In this document: one piece after another, positions 1 through 5,414 of the stretch
How positions within the stretch are numbered: the stretch's first letter is position 1
Layout of the letters: every line of letters begins with the position of its first letter
Assembly (NCBI GenBank): GCA_021811025.1
Contig: JAJZPX010000129.1
Coordinates: 1-6,088, forward strand
Reading direction: 5' to 3'
Source of the DNA: Actinomycetes bacterium
GTDB taxonomy: Bacteria > Actinomycetota > Coriobacteriia > Anaerosomatales > JAJZPX01
DNA length: 6,088 bases
Notes under the pieces: generated by a model
What the model saw: only the letters and a program-made list of their open reading frames with translations
The model's database searches: none
What the model was told of the DNA's origin: nothing
Made by a program: the position numbers and the translations under genes

Positions 1-528
1 GCGGGCGCCGACTACGTGTACCTCGACGGCTTCCGCGGCGGCACCGGCGCGGCTCCCACGATCATCCGCGACCATGTCGGTATCCCGGTCGAGGTCGCGA
101 TCGCGGTTGTGGACCAGCGGCTGCGCGAGGAAGGCATCCGCAACCAGGCGTCCATCGTCGCCGCCGGGTCGATCCGCTCCTCGGCCGACCTCGCGAAGGC
201 CATCGCGCTCGGCGCCGACGCGGTCGCGATAGGCACCGCGGCGCTGATGGCTCTCGGATGCCACCTGTGTCAGAGCTGCCACACGGGCTCCTGCAGCTGG
301 GGCATCACCACGCAGAAGCCCGAGCTGACGCGGCGCATCGACCCCGACTGGGGGGCGCAGCGGCTCATCAACCTCGTCCACGCCTGGAGCCACGAGCTCC
401 AGGAGATCCTCGGCGCGCTCGGCGTGAACGCGATCGAGTCTCTGCGCGGGTCGCGCGAGCGGCTGCGCGCGGTGGGGCTGGACGAGCAGACGTGCAGGAT
501 CCTGGGCGTGAAGCCCGCGGGGATGTAG
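1..528 (+). CDS. Glutamate synthase FMN/iron-sulfur domain protein (GltB2-like), C-terminal part, 5' end off window
   Basis: The visible 175 residues are the C-terminal end of the FMN-binding barrel of glutamate synthase, which reduces 2-oxoglutarate plus ammonia-derived nitrogen to glutamate in the cytoplasm. The reading frame is open from base 1, so the start lies upstream. Residues 8-19 (LDGFRGGTGAAP) and 52-79 (IVAAGSIRSSAD, then ALGADAVAIGTA) are the phosphate-binding loops of the FMN barrel. Cysteines 87, 90, 93 and 98 (GCHLCQSCHTGSCSWGI) form the iron-sulfur cluster motif of the family. The protein ends about 75 residues after the cluster, with no GXGXG domain attached; that domain is the next gene, so this is the split, archaeal-type arrangement. 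The amidotransferase subunit would be expected upstream or elsewhere. The related N-methylglutamate synthase subunit MgsC is an alternative, but the neighbouring glnA and glnR-like genes favour glutamate synthase. Confidence 0.88.
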   Translation, partial: AGADYVYLDGFRGGTGAAPTIIRDHVGIPVEVAIAVVDQRLREEGIRNQASIVAAGSIRSSADLAKAIALGADAVAIGTAALMALGCHLCQSCHTGSCSWGITTQKPELTRRIDPDWGAQRLINLVHAWSHELQEILGALGVNAIESLRGSRERLRAVGLDEQTCRILGVKPAGM

Positions 529-538
529 GGGAGCCGCC

Positions 539-1354
539 ATGAACCCGGTGAAGTCGGAACCGATCGAGGGCTACGCGAAGGTCGAGCCGGTCGTCGCGCG
601 CGACGGCGACGTCGCGACCATCGACGCGGACGGCGTGTACTACCGCAACCTGAACGAGGCCGTGCGCGGCGCGTTCGAGGCGGGTGCGAAGACGGTCGCG
701 ATCGAGAACGTGAACGGTCAGCGCTACATAGGCACCGGCCTTGCGGGCAAGGACCGGCGCATCGAGATCCACGGCACGCCCGGCAACGACATGGCGATGT
801 TCATGGACGGCCCCGCCATCGAGGTCTTCGGGAACGCGCAGGACGGCGTCGGCAACACGATGAACGCGGGGCGGGTGGTGGTGCACGGCGACGCGGGCGA
901 CGTGCTGGGGTACGGCATGCGCGGCGGGCGCGTCTTCATCAAGGGCGACGTCGGCTACCGCGTCGGCATCCACATGAAAGCGTACGAGGACCTCGTGCCG
1001 ATCATGGTGTGCGGCGGCAAGGCGCGCGACTTCTTCGGCGAGTACATGGCCGGCGGCATCCTCGTGCTGCTCGGCATGAACACGCAGTTCCCCGAGCAGC
1101 CGCTTGTGGGGGGCTTCTGCGGGACCGGCATGCACGGCGGCGCGATCTTCCTGCGCGGCGCGGTCGAGCCGTGGCAGATCGGCAAGGAGTGCGGCATCTT
1201 CACGGCCGACGAGGAGGACATGGGGCGCCTCACGCCCATCCTCGCCGACTTCTGCGAGGCGCAGGGGATGAACCTCGACGAGGTGCTGTCGGTCGCGTTC
1301 ACGAAGCTCGTGCCGGTCAGCCACCGGCCGTACGGGAAGCTGTACGCGGGATAG
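539..1354 (+). CDS. Glutamate synthase GXGXG-domain subunit (GltB3-like)
   Basis: This 271-residue protein is a free-standing version of the C-terminal GXGXG domain of the glutamate synthase large subunit. The domain is a right-handed beta-helix that packs against the FMN domain and helps couple ammonia transfer to the synthase site. Glycine-rich repeats run from about residue 55 to 210: IGTGLAG, VFGNAQDGVGNTMNAG, VVHGDAGDVLGYGMRGG, IKGDVGYRVGIHMK, FFGEYMAGGILVLLG, and GGFCGTGMHGG. A C-terminal helical tail (about 223-271) follows. The ATG at 539 is preceded by AGGGGAG (527-533) at 5-nt spacing, and the gap to the upstream FMN-domain gene is only 10 nt, so the two are almost certainly co-transcribed. 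Stand-alone GXGXG proteins also occur in formylmethanofuran dehydrogenase (FwdC) and in N-methylglutamate synthase. The FMN-domain neighbour excludes the first, and glnA next door favours glutamate synthase over the second. Confidence 0.87.
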   Translation: MNPVKSEPIEGYAKVEPVVARDGDVATIDADGVYYRNLNEAVRGAFEAGAKTVAIENVNGQRYIGTGLAGKDRRIEIHGTPGNDMAMFMDGPAIEVFGNAQDGVGNTMNAGRVVVHGDAGDVLGYGMRGGRVFIKGDVGYRVGIHMKAYEDLVPIMVCGGKARDFFGEYMAGGILVLLGMNTQFPEQPLVGGFCGTGMHGGAIFLRGAVEPWQIGKECGIFTADEEDMGRLTPILADFCEAQGMNLDEVLSVAFTKLVPVSHRPYGKLYAG

Positions 1355-1381
1355 GGACAGGGCTGGTCGGGGAAGCGTTCA

Positions 1382-1397
1382 TTAACACGCCCGAAAC
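1382..1397 (+). promoter_or_regulatory. Candidate GlnR-type operator half-site upstream of glnA
   Basis: The sequence TTAAC-N6-GAAAC matches the actinobacterial GlnR a/b-site pattern (gTnAC-N6-GaAAC) at every specified position except the first G. It lies 85-100 nt upstream of the glnA start, and a GlnR-like regulator is encoded just after glnA. A full GlnR site usually has two such units. The expected second unit after six bases is not present; GTAAG at 1408-1412 is only a partial and displaced match. Family consensus is established knowledge; its use here is inference. Confidence 0.4.
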
Positions 1398-1400
1398 AAC

Positions 1401-1430
1401 GCGGGCCGTAAGTTCTACGTAGTAGCCCGC
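1401..1430 (+). repeat. Inverted repeat in the glnA upstream region
   Basis: GCGGGC (1401-1406) pairs with GCCCGC (1425-1430), and the inner CGTA (1407-1410) pairs with TACG (1416-1419) around the loop AGTTC. This leaves a 5-nt bulge (TAGTA) on the 3' side. CTACGTAG (1415-1422) is also a perfect palindrome. Depending on where transcription starts, this could be a terminator for the glutamate synthase genes, an RNA leader structure, or promoter DNA. TAAGTT (1409-1414) is a poor but possible -10 element inside it. Confidence 0.4.
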
Positions 1431-1438
1431 GAGCTTCC

Positions 1439-1455
1439 ACGGCCCGCTGGGCCGT
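1439..1455 (+). repeat. Perfect hairpin just upstream of the glnA ribosome binding site
   Basis: ACGGCCC (1439-1445) and GGGCCGT (1449-1455) form a perfect 7-bp stem with the loop GCT, ending 15 nt before the AGGAGG of glnA. The same GGGCCGT also occurs at 1403-1409, and GGCCGT at 1457-1462, so the left arm has three possible partners. No U-run follows, so a simple terminator is unlikely. A leader structure affecting glnA expression is possible but unproven. Confidence 0.45.
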
Positions 1456-1481
1456 CGGCCGTTCCCGAAGAGGAGGAAGGT

Positions 1482-2822
1482 ATGGCAGCTGCCAAGTTCG
1501 ACAAGGACTTCGTGCTCAAGTCGATAGAGGAGCGCGGCGTCCACTTCGTGCGTTTCTGGTTCACGGACGTGCTCGGCGTGCTGAAGTCGTTCGCGGTCAC
1601 CGACACCGAGATCGAGGGCGCGTTCGAGGAGGGCATGGGCTTCGACGGCTCCTCGATCGACGGCTTCACACGCATTCAGGAGTCGGACATGGTGGCGTTC
1701 CCGAACCCGGAGACGTTCCAGGTCCTGCCGTGGCGGCCCGAGGAGAAGGGCGTGGCGCGCATGTTCTGCGACGTCATGAAGCCCGACGGGACGCCGTTCG
1801 AGGGCGACCCGCGCTACGCGCTGAAGCGCATGCTGAAGAAGGCCGCCGACATGGGCTACACCATGTACGTGGGCCCCGAGCTCGAGTACTTCTACTTCGC
1901 CGACGACCAGGGCACCGACGTGCTCGATGAGGGCGGCTACTTCGACCTCACGCCACTGGACATCGCGAGCGACCTTCGCCGCGACACCGTGCTCACGCTC
2001 GAGAAGATGGGGATCCCGGTCGAGTACTCGCACCACGAGGTGGCCCCGTCGCAGCACGAGATCGACCTGCGCTACCAGGACGCGCTCACGATGGCCGACG
2101 CCGTCATGACCTACCGCCTGGTCGTGAAGGAGATCGCGTTCGCCAACGGCGTGTACGCGACCTTCATGCCGAAGCCCATCCAGGGCCAGAACGGCTCGGG
2201 AATGCACACGCACCAGTCGCTGTTCACGAAGGACGGCAACGCCTTCTTCGACGCGAAGGACCCCGAGGGCTTCAACCTCTCGACCATCGGCAAGCAGTAC
2301 ATCGCCGGTCTGCTGAAGTACGCTCCCGAGTTCTGCGCGGTGACGAACCCGCTCGTCAACAGCTACAAGCGCCTGATCCCGGGCTTCGAGGCTCCCGTGT
2401 ACGTGAGCTGGGCGCGCCGCAACCGCTCGGCGATGGTGCGAGTGCCGATGTACAAGCCCGGCAAGGAGGCCGCGACGCGCGTCGAGCTCCGCTCGCCGGA
2501 TCCGTCGTGCAACCCGTATATCGCCTTCGCCGTCATGCTCGGCGCGGGCCTGAAGGGTATCGAGGAGGGCCTGACGTTGCCGCCCGAGGCCTCCAACAAC
2601 ATCTTCAAGATGACGGACGCCGAGCTGGCCGAGGCGGGCATCAAGACGCTGCCGAAGAACCTCGGCGAGGCGATCGAGCTGTTCGAGCGTTCGGAGCTCA
2701 TGAAGGAGGTCCTCGGCGAGCACATCCACACGTTCTACGTGGAGAACAAGAAGGCCGAGTGGGCCGACTTCATCCAGAACGTGTCGCAGTGGGAGCTCGA
2801 GCGGTACCTCTCGGTCATCTAG
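1482..2822 (+). CDS. glnA: Glutamine synthetase type I, GSI-alpha subtype
   Basis: This cytoplasmic enzyme condenses glutamate and ammonia to glutamine using ATP, normally as a dodecamer. The 446-residue length matches the short Bacillus-type GSI-alpha. Visible motifs include the N-terminal latch MGFDGSSIDGF (52-62, with D55), GPELEYF (131-137; metal-binding E133 and E135), HHEVAPSQHEIDL (184-196), NGSGMHTHQSL (237-247; H242), the glutamate-binding loop KRLIPGFEAP (296-305; R297, E303), and ELRSPDPSCNPY (335-346). The adenylylation tyrosine segment of GSI-beta is absent: after the LTLPPEASNN stretch (364-373) the chain reads IFKMTDAELAEAGI, as in Bacillus-type enzymes. Control is therefore likely transcriptional and by feedback rather than by GlnE-type modification. 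The ATG at 1482 has an excellent AGGAGG (1471-1476) at 5-nt spacing. It follows the glutamate synthase genes by 127 nt and precedes a GlnR-like gene. Confidence 0.98.
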   Translation: MAAAKFDKDFVLKSIEERGVHFVRFWFTDVLGVLKSFAVTDTEIEGAFEEGMGFDGSSIDGFTRIQESDMVAFPNPETFQVLPWRPEEKGVARMFCDVMKPDGTPFEGDPRYALKRMLKKAADMGYTMYVGPELEYFYFADDQGTDVLDEGGYFDLTPLDIASDLRRDTVLTLEKMGIPVEYSHHEVAPSQHEIDLRYQDALTMADAVMTYRLVVKEIAFANGVYATFMPKPIQGQNGSGMHTHQSLFTKDGNAFFDAKDPEGFNLSTIGKQYIAGLLKYAPEFCAVTNPLVNSYKRLIPGFEAPVYVSWARRNRSAMVRVPMYKPGKEAATRVELRSPDPSCNPYIAFAVMLGAGLKGIEEGLTLPPEASNNIFKMTDAELAEAGIKTLPKNLGEAIELFERSELMKEVLGEHIHTFYVENKKAEWADFIQNVSQWELERYLSVI

Positions 2823-2850
2823 CTCGCCGGGCGCGAGACGAGGGCATCGA

Positions 2851-2883
2851 GCGGGGGCGCCGGGCAAGCACCGGCGCCCCCGC
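2851..2883 (+). terminator. Strong hairpin after glnA, probable terminator
   Basis: A perfect 13-bp stem, GCGGGGGCGCCGG (2851-2863) with CCGGCGCCCCCGC (2871-2883), encloses the 7-nt loop GCAAGCA and begins 28 nt after the glnA stop codon. There is no U-run downstream, which is common for terminators in high-GC actinobacteria. It separates glnA from the regulator gene and suggests that the latter has its own promoter, though partial read-through is possible. Confidence 0.75.
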
Positions 2884-2910
2884 GCCGTCCGCCGCCACGA
2901 ACTGGAGCGC

Positions 2911-2916
2911 TACACT
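2911..2916 (+). promoter_or_regulatory. Candidate -10 element abutting the glnR-like start
   Basis: TACACT fits the TAnnnT core of a housekeeping -10 hexamer and lies immediately before the first ATG (2917). With a normal distance to the transcription start, RNA synthesis would begin near 2923, which is the second in-frame ATG. No good -35 hexamer is visible at the expected position (about 2888-2893, TCCGCC). The preceding TGGAG (2903-2907) is an alternative ribosome binding signal for a leadered message starting at 2917. Confidence 0.3.
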
Positions 2917-3591
2917 ATGCACATGAAGAAGGTGCTGGTCGCGTCGAACGACGCGCACACCCGGGGGTGGTTGCGCAGCGCGCTCCTCGGACTCGACGCC
3001 GCGATCTCGGAGATACCCCTTAACGAGCTGCAGGCGCAGCTGGCCAAGGGCGAGGTCGAGCTGGTCGTGCTCGACGGGGGGCGCAGCCCCGAGGTGCTGA
3101 CGCAGATCGTTGAGAACGCGAACGCGACCGGGCAGGAGATCGCCCTGTTCCTCGTCGTGGAGTCCGAGGCGCTGCCCGGACTCCGCCTGCCGATCCGCCT
3201 GACGTCGGACTTCATGGTGCGGGGCGGAACCTCGGACGAGGTCGCGGCGCGAGTGCGCCAGCTCCTCTGGCCGGGCGAGGAGGCCACGGAGCAGGAGCTC
3301 GTCCGAGTGGGCGCGCTCACGATCAACCTCGCCACGTACCAGGCCTATCTCGAGGGCGAGCCGATCGACTTCACCTACCTCGAGTACGCGCTCTTCACGT
3401 TCCTCGTCACGCACCCCAACCGGGCGTACAGCCGCGAGGTGCTGCTGCGCCGCGTGTGGGGCAGCGAGTACTACGGCGGCTCGCGCACCGTGGACGTGCA
3501 CGTGCGGCGCATTCGGGCGAAGGTCGGGGCCGAGCTCTCGAACCGGCTCGTCACCGTGCGCAACGTCGGCTACCTCTGGCGGAGCGACTAG
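2917..3591 (+). CDS. glnR: GlnR-like orphan response regulator (OmpR/PhoB-type winged helix, degenerate receiver)
   Basis: A 224-residue cytoplasmic DNA-binding protein resembling actinobacterial GlnR, the global regulator of nitrogen genes. Residues 1-117 form a receiver-like domain and about 128-222 an OmpR-type winged helix. The C-terminal part carries FTYLEYALFTFLVTHPNR (152-169), the recognition helix TVDVHVRRIRAKVG (191-204) and the wing TVRNVGYLW (213-221), closely matching what I recall of Streptomyces GlnR. The receiver keeps an aspartate in VVLDGGR (D53). It has S10 and N11 where the acidic pair belongs, V80/V81 at the switch Thr, and R102 in place of the lysine, so ordinary phosphotransfer is unlikely; no sensor kinase gene is adjacent. 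The start is taken at 2917 because of TGGAG (2903-2907); the ATG at 2923 (MKKVLVAS) is a plausible alternative. Its neighbours glnA and glutamate synthase support nitrogen control. This GlnR is unrelated to the MerR-type GlnR of Bacillus. Confidence 0.82.
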   Translation: MHMKKVLVASNDAHTRGWLRSALLGLDAAISEIPLNELQAQLAKGEVELVVLDGGRSPEVLTQIVENANATGQEIALFLVVESEALPGLRLPIRLTSDFMVRGGTSDEVAARVRQLLWPGEEATEQELVRVGALTINLATYQAYLEGEPIDFTYLEYALFTFLVTHPNRAYSREVLLRRVWGSEYYGGSRTVDVHVRRIRAKVGAELSNRLVTVRNVGYLWRSD

Positions 3592-3607
3592 TCGCGGCCG
3601 CTCCGCC
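3578..3607. terminator. Stem-loop across the end of glnR, possible bidirectional terminator
   Basis: GGCGGAGCG (3578-3586) and CGCTCCGCC (3599-3607) form a perfect 9-bp stem with a 12-nt loop. The loop contains the glnR stop codon (3589-3591). A competing perfect 12-base palindrome, GCGACTAGTCGC (3584-3595), lies within it. Only 35 nt separate the convergent stop codons of glnR and the - strand HdeD-like gene, so one symmetric structure may serve both. No clear U-run is present in either direction. Confidence 0.5.
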
Positions 3608-3626
3608 GCTCGCCTCACCTGCCGCG

Positions 3627-4205
3627 CTAGGCGGGCGTCACTCCCGTCGGCACGTGCCTCGTCCTATCCATCGCGCCGATCGCGATCATCGCGATGCCCG
3701 CCGCCAGGATGTTGAGGCCGATCAGGAACGCGATCACGTTGAGCGTGGCGGCCGGGTAAGCGACCATGACGACGCCGAGGACGACGTCGAGCACTCCGAC
3801 CGCGAGCACCCACCCCCAGCCGCTCCCCGGAGTCCGCGCCGTCAGTCCGATCGCGAGCCTGGCGATGCCCTCGACGAAGAAGTACGCCGCGAGGATCACG
3901 ACGACCGTCAGCCCCGTCAGGACCGGTTGCGCGAACAACAGCACGCCGGCCAGGATCGCGATTATCCCGAACGCGAGGTCCCACAGGGAGCCGCCCGCGG
4001 CCTGGGTCCTGAACGCCGCGATCACCTCGAGCAGCCCTTTGACGATCAGGTACAGGGGGAACGCGAGCACCAGCGCGGTTAGGACCGCGTAGCGCGCGAA
4101 CATCGCGATCAGCCCGAGGATGACGAGCACGACCCCCTCGGCTATCGCCCAGGTGCTCCCCGCGCGAACGTCCTCGTACGACACGCTCTTCTCCGGATAC
4201 GCCAT
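3627..4205 (-). CDS. HdeD/DUF308 family integral membrane protein
   Basis: The 192-residue product is mostly hydrophobic, with about six predicted transmembrane helices: roughly residues 18-37, 40-64, 74-92, 97-121, 130-150 and 153-177. It has a short hydrophilic N-terminus (MAYPEKSVSYEDVRAG) and a short C-terminal tail. The pattern of paired helices with small turn motifs (ILGLIAMFARYA, LAGVLLFAQPV, LGVVMVAYPAA) is typical of the HdeD family. Escherichia coli HdeD is linked to acid resistance, but most family members have no known function and none can be assigned here. The ATG at 4205 is preceded on its strand by AAGGAGGT (4212-4219) at 6-nt spacing, a near-perfect ribosome binding site. 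It lies 138 nt downstream of the HD-GYP gene in the same orientation; co-transcription is possible but not shown. Confidence 0.85.
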   Translation of the reverse strand: MAYPEKSVSYEDVRAGSTWAIAEGVVLVILGLIAMFARYAVLTALVLAFPLYLIVKGLLEVIAAFRTQAAGGSLWDLAFGIIAILAGVLLFAQPVLTGLTVVVILAAYFFVEGIARLAIGLTARTPGSGWGWVLAVGVLDVVLGVVMVAYPAATLNVIAFLIGLNILAAGIAMIAIGAMDRTRHVPTGVTPA

Positions 4206-4343
4206 GGTGCCACCTCCTTGTCTCCACGTCGCGAGTCTCCCCGGCCCGCGGTGGGCGGAGACGCGCGCGCGAGCATCGGGTGACGAGCGGGTACGCCGCC
4301 GGCGGACCGCCCCGAGGAAGCGCCGAGCATACCCGACCGGACG

Positions 4344-5372
4344 CTACATCGAGACGACGGGATGGTCCCCCTCGAGCGCGAACCCCTCGGCGAACAGCCG
4401 GGCGCACGCGTCCACGACGTCGGACCGAAAGCACGTTCCGCGCGCCGTTTGCAGGATATCGAGAGCCGTCTCGACGCCGAGGGCCGGGCGGTACGGCCGG
4501 TCGAGCGACATCGCCTCGACGACGTCGGCCACCGCGATGATGGCAGCCTCCGGCATGATCTCGTCTCCCGACAGGCCGGCCGGATATCCCGACCCGTCGA
4601 GTCGCTCGTGATGCTGGAGCACCATCGCGGCGATCGGCCACGGGAACTCGATCGGCTCGAGGATGGAGTAGCCGATGAGCGGGTGCTGCCTGATGCGCTC
4701 GAACTCCTCGTCGGTGAGCTTGCCGGGTTTGTTGAGCACCTCCGACGGGATGCCGATCTTGCCCAGGTCGTGGACGGAGGCCGCCATCGAGATGGCTTCG
4801 ACCGAGGGCGAAGCAACGCCGAGGGCTTCGGCGATCGCGGCGGACAGCCGGGCGACGCGGCGCTGGTGGCCCGCCGTGTACGGGTCCTTCGCCTCGACCG
4901 CCCGCGCCGTCAGCCGGAGCGTCGCCTGGAGCGTCTGGTACAGGCGCTCGTGGGCCGCCCGCTCGCGCGACTGCGCCTGCTTGAGGGACGTGATGTCGAG
5001 CGAGGTGTGCACCCATACCCTGCGGCCGTTCGCGTCCGTCGCCTGGTAGACGGACGAGAGGCGCCAACCCCCGGAGGTCTCGTCCCTGATCTCCCTGGTC
5101 TCCGACTCGCCGCTCGATTCCGCGGCGCCGAGCGGGCGGTGGGGGAAGCGGGCGGCGCCGTGGACCGTCGAGGGGCAGGGCTTGCCGAGCAGCTCGTCCC
5201 GGGATGCGGAGATCTCATCGCAAAGCGCGGCGTTGGCGGCCACGATGCGGTGGTCGTCGTCGACGATGAGAACGGAGTAGGGGAACGCATCGAGCACCTG
5301 CTGCAGGTCGAGCGGCGCGCCGACGGACGCGAGGTCGACCCGTTCGCTCGAGCGGCTGCCGTTCGGATCCAA
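4344..5372 (-). CDS. PAS-HD-GYP domain protein, probable cyclic-di-GMP phosphodiesterase
   Basis: From the chosen TTG start the protein has 342 residues. A PAS sensory domain spans about 21-131 (FPYSVLIVDDDHRIVAANAA, closing with VWVHTSLDITSLKQA), a helical linker about 131-155, and an HD-GYP hydrolase domain about 152-330. HD-GYP hallmarks are intact: H169 in GHQRRVARLS, HDLGKIG (201-207), H230 in RQHPLIGYSIL, HHERLDGSGYP (254-264), and the VADVVEAMSLDRPYRPA stretch. Such proteins hydrolyse cyclic-di-GMP, and some act on cGAMP; the signal sensed by the PAS domain is unknown. No transmembrane segment is seen, so it is probably cytoplasmic. The TTG is preferred because AAGAAGGGG (5379-5387) sits 6 nt upstream. 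A GTG at 5393 is an alternative. An ATG at 5537 would add a low-complexity, Arg-rich extension running across the polA promoter region and is rejected. It is divergent from polA. Confidence 0.86.
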   Translation of the reverse strand: MDPNGSRSSERVDLASVGAPLDLQQVLDAFPYSVLIVDDDHRIVAANAALCDEISASRDELLGKPCPSTVHGAARFPHRPLGAAESSGESETREIRDETSGGWRLSSVYQATDANGRRVWVHTSLDITSLKQAQSRERAAHERLYQTLQATLRLTARAVEAKDPYTAGHQRRVARLSAAIAEALGVASPSVEAISMAASVHDLGKIGIPSEVLNKPGKLTDEEFERIRQHPLIGYSILEPIEFPWPIAAMVLQHHERLDGSGYPAGLSGDEIMPEAAIIAVADVVEAMSLDRPYRPALGVETALDILQTARGTCFRSDVVDACARLFAEGFALEGDHPVVSM

Positions 5373-5378
5373 TCGTTG

Positions 5379-5387
5379 CCCCTTCTT
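5379..5387 (-). promoter_or_regulatory. Ribosome binding site that decides the TTG start of the HD-GYP gene
   Basis: Read on the - strand, AAGAAGGGG is followed by the 6-nt spacer CAACGA and then TTG (5372-5370). None of the alternative in-frame starts upstream has a comparable purine-rich element at proper spacing. Confidence 0.5.
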
Positions 5388-5414
5388 CTGCACTCTTTGC
5401 CGGCGGTTCTCTAG

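Noticed and set aside
368..1324. Long open frame antisense to the glutamate synthase genes
   Set aside because: It lies opposite two well-supported genes, with biased composition and no family resemblance; expected by-product of high GC.
1317..2867. Long open frame antisense to glnA (516 codons)
   Set aside because: It mirrors the GC-rich third positions of a certain glnA gene. The translation is low-complexity (His, Arg, Val, Leu rich) with no recognisable domain and no ribosome binding site.
2507..2926. + strand open frame overlapping the glnA 3' end and running to the glnR start
   Set aside because: Out of frame with glnA, Arg/Gly-rich, and passes straight through the terminator hairpin; no start signal.
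3594..3601. GCGGCCGC, an 8-base NotI-type palindrome
   Set aside because: Expected at some frequency in GC-rich DNA and explained as part of the stem-loop region; no sign of a cloning artefact since flanking sequence is continuous gene sequence.
4235..4335. Inverted repeats between the HD-GYP and HdeD-like genes (GTCTCC 4235-4240 with GGAGAC 4257-4262; CGGGTA 4288-4293 with TACCCG 4330-4335; palindrome CCGCCGGCGG 4296-4305)
   Set aside because: Stems are only 5-6 bp, interrupted or widely spaced, with no U-run. In DNA this GC-rich they are not better than chance, so no terminator is called.
3664..5067. Long - strand open frame overlapping both the HdeD-like and HD-GYP genes in another frame
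   Set aside because: Arg/Gly/Pro-rich translation without domains. The frames of the HdeD-like and HD-GYP genes carry clear family motifs instead.
4362..5414. 350-codon + strand open frame opposite the HD-GYP gene
   Set aside because: Shadow of the HD-GYP coding strand: Arg/Asp/Glu/Val-rich, no motif, no ribosome binding site.
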